Assembly (NCBI GenBank): GCA_031287525.1
Contig: JAITSU010000035.1
Span: 40,591 to 104,590, forward strand
DNA from: Zoogloeaceae bacterium
GTDB taxonomy: Bacteria; Pseudomonadota; Gammaproteobacteria; Burkholderiales; Rhodocyclaceae
Length of the DNA: 64,000 nucleotides
Direction: 5' to 3'
Below the pieces are notes generated by a model. That model had not been told where the DNA came from, searched no databases, and was given only the letters and a program-made list of their open reading frames with translations. The translations under genes and the position numbers were made by a program. The first letter of the stretch is position 1; each line of letters starts with the position of its first letter. Below are positions 18,894 to 27,854 of this stretch, piece by piece.

Positions 18894-18925
18894 TGTGTAG
18901 CTGTGTAGCTGTGTAGCTGTGTAGC
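18894..18925. repeat. Four tandem copies of TGTGTAGC
   Basis: Four exact 8-base units lie just upstream of the PAS-GGDEF-EAL gene. The copy number is likely to vary by slippage. The rest of the roughly 185-base gap to the TusA-like gene shows nothing else recognisable. Confidence 0.9.
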
Positions 18926-19024
18926 GCATTGTCATATTTTGGTATAAAAAACACGGAAACTGAATTTCACGTCGTTTACCAAGTATCAGGGAATTAGTCC
19001 AAAAAATCCAGTTTTTTACTTCGC

Positions 19025-19252
19025 CTACTTGCGTTGCAGCAGATACTCAAACACCCCGCCCGTCTCGCTGTGCGCGAGCAGCGCGTTGCCAGTCTGACAT
19101 GCGAATGCCTGCATGTCTTTCAACGAGCCGGGATCGGTGGCGAGAATTTTCAACTTCTGCCCGCTTGTCATAGCCGCCAGCGCCTTCTTGGTGCGGAGAA
19201 TGGGCAGGGGACAATTCAAGCCCCGCACATCGAGTTCATGGTCGAAAATCAT
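19025..19252 (-). CDS. tusA: TusA/SirA-family sulfur carrier protein
   Basis: This is a 75-residue protein with the family signature RGLNCPLPILRTKKAL at residues 9-24. It contains the CPxP motif whose cysteine carries sulfur as a persulfide in TusA. The remainder (GQKLKILATDPGSLKDMQAFACQTGN) matches the two-layer fold of the family. I chose the ATG at 19252; the longer open frame upstream is only repeat DNA. No other tus gene is nearby, so the exact sulfur pathway (tRNA thiolation, molybdopterin or sulfur metabolism) is uncertain. Confidence 0.85.
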   Translation of the reverse strand: MIFDHELDVRGLNCPLPILRTKKALAAMTSGQKLKILATDPGSLKDMQAFACQTGNALLAHSETGGVFEYLLQRK

Positions 19253-19339
19253 TTTATATCGTCCTTCGTAGTACAACATTGAGCAAATCGTCGGGCAATG
19301 AAGGTCATTGAAATAGCAGGCGACGCGCTGCGCGGCATG

Positions 19340-19476
19340 ACGCCTGAACGCCCTCCCCCCCTCGTGGGGGAGGGCTGGGGAGAGGGGGCGGTTCAGCGCG
19401 AAACCACGTCCCGACAGGTGAACCATCCCCTCTCCCGCCCCTTGCGGGGCACCCTCTCCCACGAGGGGAGAGGGTA
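19340..19476. repeat. CTCTCCC-type compound inverted repeat
   Basis: Several complementary arms (CCTCCCCC / GGGGGAGG, CTCTCCCGCCCC / GGGGAGAGGG, GCCCCTTGCGGGGC) fill most of the 243-base gap between tusA and parB. Related tracts occur at 46420-46560 and 1300-1370. It probably also ends the parAB transcript, though there is no clear T run. Confidence 0.7.
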
Positions 19477-19496
19477 AATCCAGGCAGCGGCGGCTT

Positions 19497-20351
19497 TCAG
19501 CGTAGCCGCCCCAATAAACCTTCCAGTTGATCGAGATCGCCGAATTCGATGCTGATTTTGCCCGCGCCCTGTTTGTTGGCGCGAATCTGCACGGCAGCGC
19601 CCAGGGTATCGGAAAGTTCTTCTTCCAGACGTTGAATGTCCCGGTCAGGCTGGCGTTCCGTCGTTTTGGGCGGGTTCAGAAAACGCGCCGCCAGACGTTC
19701 CGCTTCGCGCACGGAGAGGCGTTTTTGCGCGATGGTCTGCGCCAGTTGCACCTGTCCGGCAGACGGCAGGGGCAACAGGGCGCGGGCGTGACCCATGTCC
19801 AGCTTGTTGTCGAGCAGCATTTCCCGCACCGGCTCGCAAAGTTGCAAGAGGCGCAGCAGATTGGAAGCGGCGGGACGCGAACGCCCCACGGCGTCGGCGG
19901 CCTGCTGGTGGGTCAGGCGGAATTCATCGACCAGACGTTGCAGCCCCAGGGCTTCTTCCAATGGATTCAGGTTTTCGCGCTGGATGTTTTCAATCAGCGC
20001 CATCGCCAATGCCTGTTCGTCGGGAATGACGCGCACCAGCACCGGCACTTCGGTCAAGCCCGCCAGTTCCGCCGCCCGCCAGCGGCGTTCGCCGGCGACA
20101 ATTTCGTAACGCTCGGCGCCCGGCGTGGCATCCACGGGGCGCACCAGAATCGGCTGCATGATGCCCTGCGCCTGAATCGACGCCGCCAGTTCAGCCAGCG
20201 CCGCTTCGTCCATGCGGCTGCGCGGCTGGTACTTGCCGGGGCGCAGACGGTCGACGGGCAGTTGCCGCTGTTCGTCCGGTCGCTTTTCGTCACTGCCGCC
20301 GGAGAGCAGGGCGTCAAGCCCGCGCCCCAATCCTTTTTGTTTGATGCTCAT
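19497..20351 (-). CDS. parB: Chromosome partitioning protein ParB
   Basis: ParB is a CTP-binding DNA clamp that loads at parS sites and spreads to help chromosome segregation. The 284-residue protein starts with the short basic N-terminus GLGRGLDALL, then has the CTPase region (GIMQPILVRPV, EIVAGERRWRAAELAGL, ALIENIQRENLNPLEEA). The helix-turn-helix that reads parS (HQQAADAVGRSRPAASNLLRLLQL) and a C-terminal dimerisation segment follow. The start overlaps the end of parA by four bases. I saw no parS palindrome in the window by eye. Together with parA, rsmG and mnmG it forms the arrangement often found near the chromosome origin. Confidence 0.97.
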   Translation of the reverse strand: MSIKQKGLGRGLDALLSGGSDEKRPDEQRQLPVDRLRPGKYQPRSRMDEAALAELAASIQAQGIMQPILVRPVDATPGAERYEIVAGERRWRAAELAGLTEVPVLVRVIPDEQALAMALIENIQRENLNPLEEALGLQRLVDEFRLTHQQAADAVGRSRPAASNLLRLLQLCEPVREMLLDNKLDMGHARALLPLPSAGQVQLAQTIAQKRLSVREAERLAARFLNPPKTTERQPDRDIQRLEEELSDTLGAAVQIRANKQGAGKISIEFGDLDQLEGLLGRLR

Positions 20352-21118
20352 GCTTTCTCCTCGTTTTGCGCGAGCCGCCGCAACATTTCCTCCGCCAGCG
20401 CCACATAAGCCTGCGCGCCTTTGGAATTCCTGTCGAACGCCAGCACCGGCTTGCCGTAAGAAGGCGCTTCGGCAAGCCGCACATTGCGCGGAATCAGGGT
20501 GCGATACACCTTGTCACCAAAATGGCGTTCCAGTTCGCCGGAAACCTGTTGCGTGAGCGTGCTTTGCGGGTTGTACATGGTACGCAGCAAGCCCTCGATT
20601 TCCAGACGGGGATTCAAATGAGCGCGCACTTTTTTCAGGGTATCGACCAAATCAGACAGCCCTTCCAGCGCATAGTATTCGCACTGCATGGGAATCACCA
20701 CGGCGTCGGCGGCAACGAGACCATTCACCGTGAGCATGTTCAAGGCGGGCGGGCAGTCGATGAGCACGAAATCATAAGGCGCGTTTTCCAGCGCGTCGCG
20801 CAGCCGGTATTCGCGCCGTTCCAGTTCCACCACTTCCACCTCCGCCCCCGCCAGTTCGCGGTTGGCGGGCAGCACGGCAAAGCCGAATTCGGTTTTCAAG
20901 GTGGCTTTTTCCAAAGTGACCTGCCCCAGGAGCACCTGATACACCGTTGGCAAGGCTTCCTTCTTGAAAATGCCCGCGCCGGTGGTGGCGTTGCCCTGCG
21001 GGTCAAGGTCAATCAACAACACACGAAGCCCCGCCTGCGCCAGACTCGCCGCCAGATTAACCGCCGTAGTCGTCTTGCCGACGCCGCCCTTTTGATTGGT
21101 GATGGCTAAAATTTTCAT
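20348..21118 (-). CDS. parA: Chromosome partitioning ATPase ParA
   Basis: ParA is a Walker-type ATPase that binds the nucleoid and moves ParB-parS complexes. The 256-residue protein has the deviant Walker A motif KGGVGKTTTAVNLAASLA at residues 10-27. It also has the ATPase segment LLIDLDPQGNATTG and the FVLIDCPPALNMLTVNGL stretch. It overlaps parB by four bases. In many bacteria rsmG directly precedes it; here a secreted protein gene lies between. Confidence 0.97.
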   Translation of the reverse strand: MKILAITNQKGGVGKTTTAVNLAASLAQAGLRVLLIDLDPQGNATTGAGIFKKEALPTVYQVLLGQVTLEKATLKTEFGFAVLPANRELAGAEVEVVELERREYRLRDALENAPYDFVLIDCPPALNMLTVNGLVAADAVVIPMQCEYYALEGLSDLVDTLKKVRAHLNPRLEIEGLLRTMYNPQSTLTQQVSGELERHFGDKVYRTLIPRNVRLAEAPSYGKPVLAFDRNSKGAQAYVALAEEMLRRLAQNEEKA

Positions 21119-21134
21119 GGGTAACGTGCCTATC

Positions 21135-22247
21135 TCACTTTATCTCGCAACTATCAACTGGACCTTCGCTGTCGACCAGTACGCAAGGCGTGTAATCCTT
21201 TCCGACCTCTCGCCACTCGTCATGAACAAAATTTTCCTTGACGTCGACATAGCAATAGTCCCGCCCGTTATCCTGCCCGTCTTCGCACAAGTCCAAATTT
21301 GAAGTCCTTCTTGTTACAGGAACAGGTCGGTTGTTCACGATTTGCCACTCCGTCGTTTCAGAAAAATGGGCAGAACCACAACTTTCACCTACACGCTCAA
21401 GTATGAAACGTTTTTTATCGTTGGCGTAAAGGTGATGGTAAGTAGAGAGCAGCGCACTCATTTCTTCAGCGTAAACAAAACGCTCTTGTTTCGGGTCGAA
21501 CAAATAGACAAGACGGGAAGGAACCGAAGCATCTCCGACAGCAAAAATGATGCCTCTTCCATTCCATCTATCGGCAACGTCATTGTAAATTACCAAATCT
21601 TCATAACCGTCAAAATTGACATCCCGCAGGGTATCCATGACGTGATTACCATCAACGTACTGGAACGATGTGATGTCGCGTGGCTTTTGGTCTTTGTCAA
21701 ATTCGACATAAAACTGTCGGGTGAAAACCTGTAAAACTTCCGGTTGTCCTTTTTTGTAGACCATCAGTTGACCGAGTTCCCGGCATATGTTGGCGTCAGC
21801 GCGGAGAAGCCTTTCGTCATACATGAATAGACAGGGGGCAAATAGTCGTAGCGTCAAATCATATTGTTGTGAACTATCGTTCAGGTTCAGGGTTATCCCT
21901 TTGACTGGCGTATCCACCCCCAGATTTTTCGGCAGATTGAGGAGCATCTGGATATGGTCACGGTAGGCGTTCTCCAAAACTTGACGGTCAAGGACAACCG
22001 TTTGACCACGATTGTCGTAAAAATAGCCTTCTGAAAACCCTTGCTTCCATCGAAGCGCGTCAGCCAACTCCGGCCAATCGCCCGGAATCTTTCTTTCAAG
22101 CATCAACTTATAGGCTATGCCGAATTCCTGATTGAGCGCATCAATCTCCTCCTTGGTCGGCGCATCAGCACGAGCCGATGCCGCAACCAGCAGCAAGCCG
22201 GAAGCGACAATGAACAAGACAAAACGTCCTGTAAAAATCGAGGTCAT
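21135..22247 (-). CDS. Exported protein of unknown function with an FG-GAP-like calcium motif
   Basis: The 370-residue product has an N-terminal signal peptide (hydrophobic FVLFIVASGLLLVAASARA, cut near residue 28). The mature part shows a DVNFDGYEDLVIYND segment at about residue 210, which resembles the Asp-rich calcium loop of FG-GAP/VCBS repeats and of XAC2610-like proteins. Cysteines (in APCLFMYDE, NICRELG, ESCGSAH, LDLCEDG, DYCYVD, TPCVLV and DSCEIK) suggest disulfides in the periplasm or outside the cell. It is less GC-rich than its neighbours and interrupts the rsmG-parA-parB order. Its role is unknown. Confidence 0.75.
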   Translation of the reverse strand: MTSIFTGRFVLFIVASGLLLVAASARADAPTKEEIDALNQEFGIAYKLMLERKIPGDWPELADALRWKQGFSEGYFYDNRGQTVVLDRQVLENAYRDHIQMLLNLPKNLGVDTPVKGITLNLNDSSQQYDLTLRLFAPCLFMYDERLLRADANICRELGQLMVYKKGQPEVLQVFTRQFYVEFDKDQKPRDITSFQYVDGNHVMDTLRDVNFDGYEDLVIYNDVADRWNGRGIIFAVGDASVPSRLVYLFDPKQERFVYAEEMSALLSTYHHLYANDKKRFILERVGESCGSAHFSETTEWQIVNNRPVPVTRRTSNLDLCEDGQDNGRDYCYVDVKENFVHDEWREVGKDYTPCVLVDSEGPVDSCEIK

Positions 22248-22250
22248 GAT

Positions 22251-22937
22251 TCAATTCCCCTCCGCAAGAATCACCAAATGCCGTTCCGCTGCCAATCCGG
22301 GTACGGCGAGGGATTGTACCGCTTCCACCACAATTCCCGCAGGCAAGACCGCGATTTCCGCCGCAGGGTGTTGCCCCTTCATCGCCAGCCAGCGACCGCC
22401 GGGAGCCAGCAGGTGGCGGGTGAGGCTGACAAAATTTTTCAGTTCGGCAAAGGCGCGTGAAGTGATGAGGTCGTAACACCCTTGCAGGGTTTCGACACGG
22501 GCATGACGCGCCGTGACATTTTTCAAACCCAACTCAATCGCCACCTGTCGCAAAAAAGCGGTTTTTTTCTGCACGGCGTCGGTGAGCGTGACGCGCAATT
22601 CCGGACGGGCGATGGCCAGCGGAATGGCGGGCAAACCGCCGCCGCTGCCGACATCGAGGACAGAGGGCAGAGGACAGAAGACAGAAGACCGTTCAGTTTC
22701 CGGTGGCTTCGCCGCCGCAGCTTGCGGGCAAACCCAGGGAAGAATCGCCAGCGAATCGAGCAGGTGGTAAGCAATGGCTTCTGTCGGGTCTTTCAGCGCG
22801 GTGAGATTGTAGGTCTTGTTCCATTTCAGCAGCATGTCGCGGTAGGCAAGCAGCTTTTTTGGCGCGTCGGCAGGCAAGGTCAAACCCAACGCGACGATAC
22901 CGTCTTGCAGGATGGCGAGGTCAGAATGAGGGGGCAT
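22251..22937 (-). CDS. rsmG: 16S rRNA (guanine527-N7)-methyltransferase
   Basis: RsmG methylates G527 of 16S rRNA. The 228-residue protein shows [13 protein letters not shown] near residue 40 and the SAM-binding motif [17 protein letters not shown]. It also shows [13 protein letters not shown] and the late CMKGQ-like segment [13 protein letters not shown]. Just before the SAM motif, a SSVFCPLP stretch is encoded by a 35-base polypurine repeat, an insertion of roughly 12-18 residues relative to the usual family spacing. The start at 22937 is inside a small upstream ORF that links it to mnmG. Confidence 0.93.
   Translation of the reverse strand: MPPHSDLAILQDGIVALGLTLPADAPKKLLAYRDMLLKWNKTYNLTALKDPTEAIAYHLLDSLAILPWVCPQAAAAKPPETERSSVFCPLPSVLDVGSGGGLPAIPLAIARPELRVTLTDAVQKKTAFLRQVAIELGLKNVTARHARVETLQGCYDLITSRAFAELKNFVSLTRHLLAPGGRWLAMKGQHPAAEIAVLPAGIVVEAVQSLAVPGLAAERHLVILAEGN
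22656..22690. repeat. Polypurine GAGGACAGA repeat inside rsmG
   Basis: This is a 35-base tract of GAGGACAGAGG and AGAAGACAGA words, same type and orientation as 4527-4559. It preserves the reading frame of rsmG. Confidence 0.75.
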
Positions 22938-23085
22938 GATTATTTTTACGCTTGTCGCGCAAGCGGGCGATGACTTCGGCGACAGGTTTGACCTTGCCCG
23001 CAGCCACAACCCGCTCGCCCCGCGTCAGTATTTTCAATAAGGCTTGCATTTCCTGATTTGGCGAAACGGGCTTGTCAATCATCAT
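22921..23085 (-). CDS. Small 54-residue protein between mnmG and rsmG
   Basis: The minus strand holds a frame of 54 residues beginning [20 protein letters not shown], ending at a TGA at 22921-22923. Its start overlaps the mnmG stop and its end overlaps the rsmG start, the pattern of translational coupling seen elsewhere in this genome. The middle ([20 protein letters not shown]) and basic tail ([15 protein letters not shown]) look like a short helical protein; it vaguely recalls small antitoxin-like proteins, but I cannot assign a family. The alternative is that it is only an untranslated spacer. Confidence 0.5.
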   Translation of the reverse strand: MMIDKPVSPNQEMQALLKILTRGERVVAAGKVKPVAEVIARLRDKRKNNHAPSF

Positions 23086-25012
23086 TTTTTCCCTTGTCCC
23101 TGGCGGCTTCCGCCCGTTCCCGCAGCCGTCTTGCCTTTTTCAACTGAATCTGCAACAACGCCACCGCCGCCGGGGTGACGCCCTGAATGCGGCTGGCTTG
23201 TCCCAGGGTTTGCGGGCGGTGTTGTTGCAATTTTTGTTGCGCTTCACGCGACAGTCCCGGCACGTTGGTGAAATCCATCTCCTCCGGCAACGCCAGATTT
23301 TCGTAGCTGGCGCTTTTGGCGACTTCTTCGCGCTGGCGGTCGATGTAGCCCTGATATTTGGCCTGGATGTCGATTTGTTCAATCACCAGCGGGTCGGTGA
23401 TGCCCGTTGCGTCCGCGTTTGCTGTGGATAAGGGCAAACGCGCCAGCGCCGCGTAATCGACTTCCGGGCGGCGCAGCAGGTCGAAAAGGGCGTATTCCCG
23501 CTCAATGGCTTTGCCCAGCACCGGCTCCGCGACTTCGGCGGGCAGCAGGGCGGGATTCACCCAGGTGGACTTCAGGCGCTCAATTTCGCGCTCGATGGCG
23601 TCGCGCTTGGCGCAGAACGCCGTCCAGCGTTCATCATCGACCAGACCCAGCGCGCGCCCCTGTTCGGTCAGGCGCAAGTCGGCGTTGTCTTCGCGGAGTT
23701 GCAGGCGATATTCGGCGCGGCTCGTAAACATCCGGTAGGGTTCGGAAACGCCACGGGTCATCAGGTCGTCGACCAACACGCCCAGATAGGCTTCGTCCCG
23801 ACGCGGACACCATGCCGCCTTGCCCTGCGCCTGTAACGCGGCGTTAATGCCCGCCAGCAAGCCTTGCGCCGCCGCTTCTTCGTAGCCGGTCGTGCCGTTG
23901 ATTTGCCCGGCGAAAAACAGCCCGCCGATGGCTTTGGTTTCCAGCGAGGCTTTCAAGCCGCGCGGGTCGTAGTAATCGTATTCGATGGCATAGCCGGGGC
24001 GCAGGATGTGGCAGTTTTCCAGCCCCCGGATGGAACGCACAAGCCGCAACTGCACATCAAAAGGCAGGCTGGTGGAAATTCCGTTCGGATAAATTTCATG
24101 CGTCGTCAGCCCTTCCGGTTCCAGAAAAACGGAGTGGCGGTCGCGTCCGGCGAAGCGGTGAATCTTGTCCTCAATCGACGGGCAATAGCGCGGCCCGACG
24201 CCTTCGATGACGCCGGTGTACATCGGCGAACGGTCGAGTCCGCCGCGAATGATGTCGTGCGTTTGCGGATTGGTTTCCGTCACCCAGCAGGGCAGTTGGG
24301 CGGGATGCCGCGCGGCGTCGCCCAAGAAGGAAAACACCGGCAGCGGGTCGTCCGAAAATTGCGCCGTCAGCGCGGAAAAATCAATCGTCTTGCCATCCAG
24401 ACGCGGCGGCGTGCCGGTTTTGAGCCGTCCCTGCGGAAGCTTGAGTTCCTTCAACCGCGCCGCCAGCGCGGAACTCGCCGGGTCGCCCATGCGCCCGCCG
24501 CCGTAATGTTCCAGCCCGACATGAATCAGCCCGTTCAAAAAAGTACCCGCCGTGAGCACCACGGCAGACGCCGAAAAGCGCACGCCCAACTGCGTCACCA
24601 CGCCCGTCACCCGTCCGCCCGCCACCATCAAATCATCGCAGGCGGCGGCAAACAGGGTCAGATTGGGCTGGTTTTCCAGACGACGGCGCATCGCCTGCCG
24701 GTACAACACGCGATCAACCTGCGCCCGCGTCGCCCGCACCGCCGGCCCCTTGGAATGATTGAGAATGCGAAACTGAATCCCCGCCTCATCCGTCGCCGCC
24801 GCCATCGCCCCGCCCAGCGCGTCCACTTCTTTCACCAGATGCCCTTTGCCGATACCGCCGATGGAAGGGTTGCAACTCATCGCTCCCAGCGTTTCCAGAT
24901 TGTGCGTCAACAACAAGGCGCGACACCCCGCCCGCGCCGCCGCCAGCGCGGCCTCGGTTCCGGCGTGTCCGCCGCCGACGACAATGACATCAAAGTGGGC
25001 AGGAAAAAGCAT
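23075..25012 (-). CDS. mnmG: tRNA uridine-5-carboxymethylaminomethyl modification enzyme MnmG
   Basis: With MnmE, this FAD enzyme modifies U34 of several tRNAs. The 645-residue protein has the N-terminal FAD motif [17 protein letters not shown] and the Cys-containing region [18 protein letters not shown]. It also has [17 protein letters not shown], a late NAD-binding region and the C-terminal MnmE-binding helices ending [27 protein letters not shown]. The start at 25012 is preceded by a TCAGG-rich repeat. It heads the mnmG-rsmG-parA-parB block. Confidence 0.97.
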   Translation of the reverse strand: MLFPAHFDVIVVGGGHAGTEAALAAARAGCRALLLTHNLETLGAMSCNPSIGGIGKGHLVKEVDALGGAMAAATDEAGIQFRILNHSKGPAVRATRAQVDRVLYRQAMRRRLENQPNLTLFAAACDDLMVAGGRVTGVVTQLGVRFSASAVVLTAGTFLNGLIHVGLEHYGGGRMGDPASSALAARLKELKLPQGRLKTGTPPRLDGKTIDFSALTAQFSDDPLPVFSFLGDAARHPAQLPCWVTETNPQTHDIIRGGLDRSPMYTGVIEGVGPRYCPSIEDKIHRFAGRDRHSVFLEPEGLTTHEIYPNGISTSLPFDVQLRLVRSIRGLENCHILRPGYAIEYDYYDPRGLKASLETKAIGGLFFAGQINGTTGYEEAAAQGLLAGINAALQAQGKAAWCPRRDEAYLGVLVDDLMTRGVSEPYRMFTSRAEYRLQLREDNADLRLTEQGRALGLVDDERWTAFCAKRDAIEREIERLKSTWVNPALLPAEVAEPVLGKAIEREYALFDLLRRPEVDYAALARLPLSTANADATGITDPLVIEQIDIQAKYQGYIDRQREEVAKSASYENLALPEEMDFTNVPGLSREAQQKLQQHRPQTLGQASRIQGVTPAAVALLQIQLKKARRLRERAEAARDKGKNDD

Positions 25013-25015
25013 TTC

Positions 25016-25078
25016 GGGTATCAGGGGTCAGACATCAGGAATCAAAACCCCGGATACCTGACATCAGGAAAAGAGAGC
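25016..25078. repeat. TCAGG-rich dispersed repeat upstream of mnmG
   Basis: The tract has repeated GTATCAGG, ACATCAGG and inverse CCTGAC words, with CCCCGG in the centre. Similar words occur at 11580-11607 and 63862-63888. The rest of the 239-base gap to the M48 gene shows only a weak TAGAAT box at 25216-25221 for the plus-strand gene. Confidence 0.5.
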
Positions 25079-25251
25079 GGATTTTACGGCAAGGGGATGA
25101 ATCGGAAAACAGAAACGGGAAAGAAAGGGACTGACCTTCTTTTCCGTCAAGGCAAAAGACCTGGCGGGGATGCCGCTTTCCCCATCTTTGCGCCTGACGC
25201 CATTTAATGATGTTGTAGAATGCCACGCTTTATTTTCCTGAAAAAACAGAC

Positions 25252-26499
25252 ATGGACAACACTGCTCTGGTTTATCCGCATGAACGTTCCCTGGGCGCCC
25301 TGACGCTGGCGCTTGGCATACTGGTATGGCTATTGTTGATTGCGGGCACGTTCGGGCTTGCCCTGATTTATGCGCTGTTCGTCTTCATCGGCTATGTTTT
25401 CGCGCAATCCGGTTTTATTGCCTGGTTGAAAGGGACGGCGGTCAGGCTTTCGCGCGAGCAGCATCCCGACCTTTATGGGTGCTTTGAAGCGTGTTGCGGG
25501 AAGCTCGACATGCCCGTTGTGCCGGAAGCTTATATTCTTGATGGCAACGGGATGCTCAATGCTTTTGCGACCCGTTTTTTCGGGCGCAATTTTGTCGTCC
25601 TGCTCGCGGGCGTGGTCGATGCGCTGGAAGATGAGCCGGAAGGCATCAACTTTTATATCGGGCACGAACTCGGTCATTTGCGGATGAAGCATCTGACTGG
25701 CAGGTTGTGGCGTTTGCCGGTGTTGTGGTTGCCGCTGTTGGGCGCGGCTTATGCGCGGGCGCAGGAGAGCACTTGCGATTTGCATGGTCGCGCCTGTTGC
25801 GCTGACAAAGAAGCGGCGGCGCGGGCGCTGATGGTGTTGGCCGCGGGGCCGCGCCGCTGGAAAAGCACCAATCCTGAACAGTACGCGCAACAAAGCGTGA
25901 GCAATAACGGGTTTTGGGCAAGCTTCCACGAACTCATCAATGGTTATCCGTGGCTCTCCAAGCGGGTGTGGCGCGTGCGTGACCCCGCCAAACCTGTACC
26001 CACGCGCAATCCGCTCGCCTATGCGCTGGCGTTTTTCGTACCCTATGGCGGGCGCGTCGGCGGCGGGTTTCTCGGTCTTGTGTATATGGTTTGCATTATT
26101 GGTGTGCTGGCGGCGATTGCCCTTCCAGCGTATCAACAGTACACGCAGAAAGCGCAGATTGCACGGAACAGCGCCGAACTGCTGAAAGCGTGGGTATCAG
26201 GTGAAGACGCGCGCGCGAGTTTGGGCGCTTATTTCATGGAACATCAAGCCATTCCAGAATCTCTGGAAAACGCCGGAACGCCCGCTGCCTTTCCCGATGG
26301 CAGCCCTCTGACGCTGGATACGGACAGAATGATGATCAGCGTCGAAACCACTGCGGGTACGCTCTACATGGTGCCGTACATTGATGATGAGGAGATACGC
26401 TGGACTTGCCAGGCGGACAATCCCGACACCGGAAAAGCCTTGCCCGTGTCCTGCCGCGAGCAGGAAGCTGGCGATTCGATGCGTGAAGGCGCCTGGTAG
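25252..26499 (+). CDS. M48-type membrane metallopeptidase with a pilin-like C-terminal segment
   Basis: The 415-residue protein begins with two hydrophobic helices (about 20-65). An M48 peptidase core follows, with the zinc motif HELGHLRMKH at about residue 143 and a likely third ligand Glu in ARAQESTCDLHG. Near residue 278 a different module begins: MVCIIGVLAAIALPAYQQYT, almost the consensus start of a type IV pilin helix. It is followed by a soluble tail with a cysteine pair typical of minor pilins (WTCQADN, VSCREQ). No prepilin cleavage glycine with a following Phe/Glu is obvious. Function is unknown; it may be an HtpX-like quality-control protease with a membrane-anchored sensor tail. Confidence 0.75.
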   Translation: MDNTALVYPHERSLGALTLALGILVWLLLIAGTFGLALIYALFVFIGYVFAQSGFIAWLKGTAVRLSREQHPDLYGCFEACCGKLDMPVVPEAYILDGNGMLNAFATRFFGRNFVVLLAGVVDALEDEPEGINFYIGHELGHLRMKHLTGRLWRLPVLWLPLLGAAYARAQESTCDLHGRACCADKEAAARALMVLAAGPRRWKSTNPEQYAQQSVSNNGFWASFHELINGYPWLSKRVWRVRDPAKPVPTRNPLAYALAFFVPYGGRVGGGFLGLVYMVCIIGVLAAIALPAYQQYTQKAQIARNSAELLKAWVSGEDARASLGAYFMEHQAIPESLENAGTPAAFPDGSPLTLDTDRMMISVETTAGTLYMVPYIDDEEIRWTCQADNPDTGKALPVSCREQEAGDSMREGAW

Positions 26500-26523
26500 G
26501 GTGGAGCAAAGCGCAACGTACCC
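26498..26523. repeat. Short GGGTGGAGCAAAGCG-type repeat
   Basis: GGGT and ACCC arms surround a GCAAAGCGCAACGT core. Many bacterial genomes carry similar intergenic tracts. It lies between the convergent M48 and TlpA-like genes. Confidence 0.4.
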
Positions 26524-26529
26524 GCGCTA

Positions 26530-27027
26530 CTACATACCCAGCAGAACGCCCAGCGCGTCCACGATTTCCGCTTCTGTGAGCGCGCCCGTTTTCTGACGGA
26601 CAAGCTCGCCTCTGGCATTGATAAAAACCGTAAAGGGTAGCCCCGCGATGTGGTTGCCGAAATCAGCCATCAGGCGGATGCCGGCTTGCTGTCCAACCAG
26701 TATCGGGTAATCGAGTTCATAGGCGGATACAAAATCGCGCACCGCTTCCGTTTGTTCCTCCACCGCAATGCCAATAACCGTCAGGTCTTGGGCGTAACGA
26801 TGGCTGACGCTGTTCAGAAGCGGTAATTCCTCACGGCATGGAGGACAGGCGCGCGCCCAGAAATTCACCATCAGCGGTTTGCCGCGATATGCCTGCAAAT
26901 TAGTCGGCTGGTCATGCAAGTCCATGAATGGCGTTGTGAACAGCATTTCGTGGTCGGCGGCGCATATCGACGCAACAGGATTTGCCAGCGTCAGCGCCAG
27001 GATGAGAAAAAGGCGGCGCGTGTTCAT
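26530..27027 (-). CDS. TlpA-like periplasmic thioredoxin at the end of the nos cluster
   Basis: This 165-residue thioredoxin-fold protein has an N-terminal signal peptide (LFLILALTLANPVASICA) and the redox motif WARACPPCREELP at about residue 57. The cis-proline region is IAGLPFTVFINARGELV. The start overlaps the nosY stop by four bases (ATGA), so it belongs to the nos operon. A probable role is keeping cysteines of copper-handling or cytochrome proteins reduced (NosL, NosZ CuA site or cytochrome c assembly). This role is inferred from position; no copper chaperone motif is visible in it. Confidence 0.85.
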   Translation of the reverse strand: MNTRRLFLILALTLANPVASICAADHEMLFTTPFMDLHDQPTNLQAYRGKPLMVNFWARACPPCREELPLLNSVSHRYAQDLTVIGIAVEEQTEAVRDFVSAYELDYPILVGQQAGIRLMADFGNHIAGLPFTVFINARGELVRQKTGALTEAEIVDALGVLLGM

Positions 27028-27854
27028 CAGGGCAAATCTCCGCGCCGGAAAACCAGATAGCCGCACAGGGCGCTGACGAGTCCAAGCGCAAGCGGATAGA
27101 GCAGGGCAAAAACCCGATAGCCCGTCGCGCCGAAAGTATCCAGAATGACATAGGCAGAAGGGCCGAGAACAATCAGTTGCGGGTCGAACAGCGACAGGGC
27201 GGCGGTGCGAAAGACTTGCAGCGGATTCGTCAGGGCCATCAGTACCGCCGTTTCCGGCGCGATTTTGCCCTGAATCATCACGCCGAGCAGAATCAGGTCG
27301 AGAAAGAGCAAAAAGCCAAGCCAGACCACAAAGGCGATCCCCTGCGCCATGTCGGTACTGCGCGCCAACGCCGAAATCAACATGCCGATGCCGAGGAAAC
27401 ACGCCGCCATGACCGCCAGCAGCGCCGTGTAGTAACCAAAAATATTCCAGGGCACTTCGATACCCTGCAAGCTCGCCCACCCGACCGCGCCCAGCATGGC
27501 GAGAAAGACCGGCGCGAAGATGACGACATAACGCCCCAGGGTCTTGCCCCAATACCAACCGGCAAGCGACACCGGCAGCGCGAGCAGGTATTCGTAGATT
27601 CCGGCTTCACGCTCGCCCGCGACTGAACGGACGGTGGTAATCAGCACGAATATCGGCATGATGGCGATGGTGAGCTGGATGTAGGTGACGAGTAGACGGG
27701 ATAGCCCGATAAAACCCAGTATCCGCGATTCGGTGAGACCGAACAGAAAAAACAGCGCCACAATGCCGCCGAATATCAGCGTGTAAATTTGAAACCAGCG
27801 CGCGCGCAACGAGGTCAGCGCGTCGAGACCGGCGGATAAGCAAAGGGATTTCAT
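27027..27854 (-). CDS. nosY: NosY ABC transporter permease
   Basis: This 275-residue membrane protein has about six hydrophobic helices. It has the AGEREAGIYEYLLALPVSLAGWYWGK segment typical of the NosY/ABC-2 permease type. With NosF and NosD it forms the NosDFY complex needed to assemble or supply the Cu-S site of nitrous oxide reductase. It overlaps nosL upstream by four bases and the TlpA-like gene downstream by one base. Confidence 0.93.
   Translation of the reverse strand: MKSLCLSAGLDALTSLRARWFQIYTLIFGGIVALFFLFGLTESRILGFIGLSRLLVTYIQLTIAIMPIFVLITTVRSVAGEREAGIYEYLLALPVSLAGWYWGKTLGRYVVIFAPVFLAMLGAVGWASLQGIEVPWNIFGYYTALLAVMAACFLGIGMLISALARSTDMAQGIAFVVWLGFLLFLDLILLGVMIQGKIAPETAVLMALTNPLQVFRTAALSLFDPQLIVLGPSAYVILDTFGATGYRVFALLYPLALGLVSALCGYLVFRRGDLP

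Noticed and set aside
18894..18925. CRISPR-like array
   Set aside because: The TGTGTAGC units are directly adjacent with no spacers; it is a simple tandem repeat.
19497..21118. parS site within the parAB region
   Set aside because: I looked for the TGTTNCACGTGAAACA palindrome and did not see a match; parS is probably elsewhere near the origin.
23864..25207. Plus-strand open frame of 447 codons opposite mnmG
   Set aside because: It mirrors the mnmG coding sequence and has an Arg/His-rich shadow composition.
26530..27558. Longer form of the TlpA-like protein starting at 27558
   Set aside because: The extra 177 residues are an out-of-frame reading of nosY; the ATG at 27027 gives a proper signal peptide and a one-base overlap with the nosY stop.
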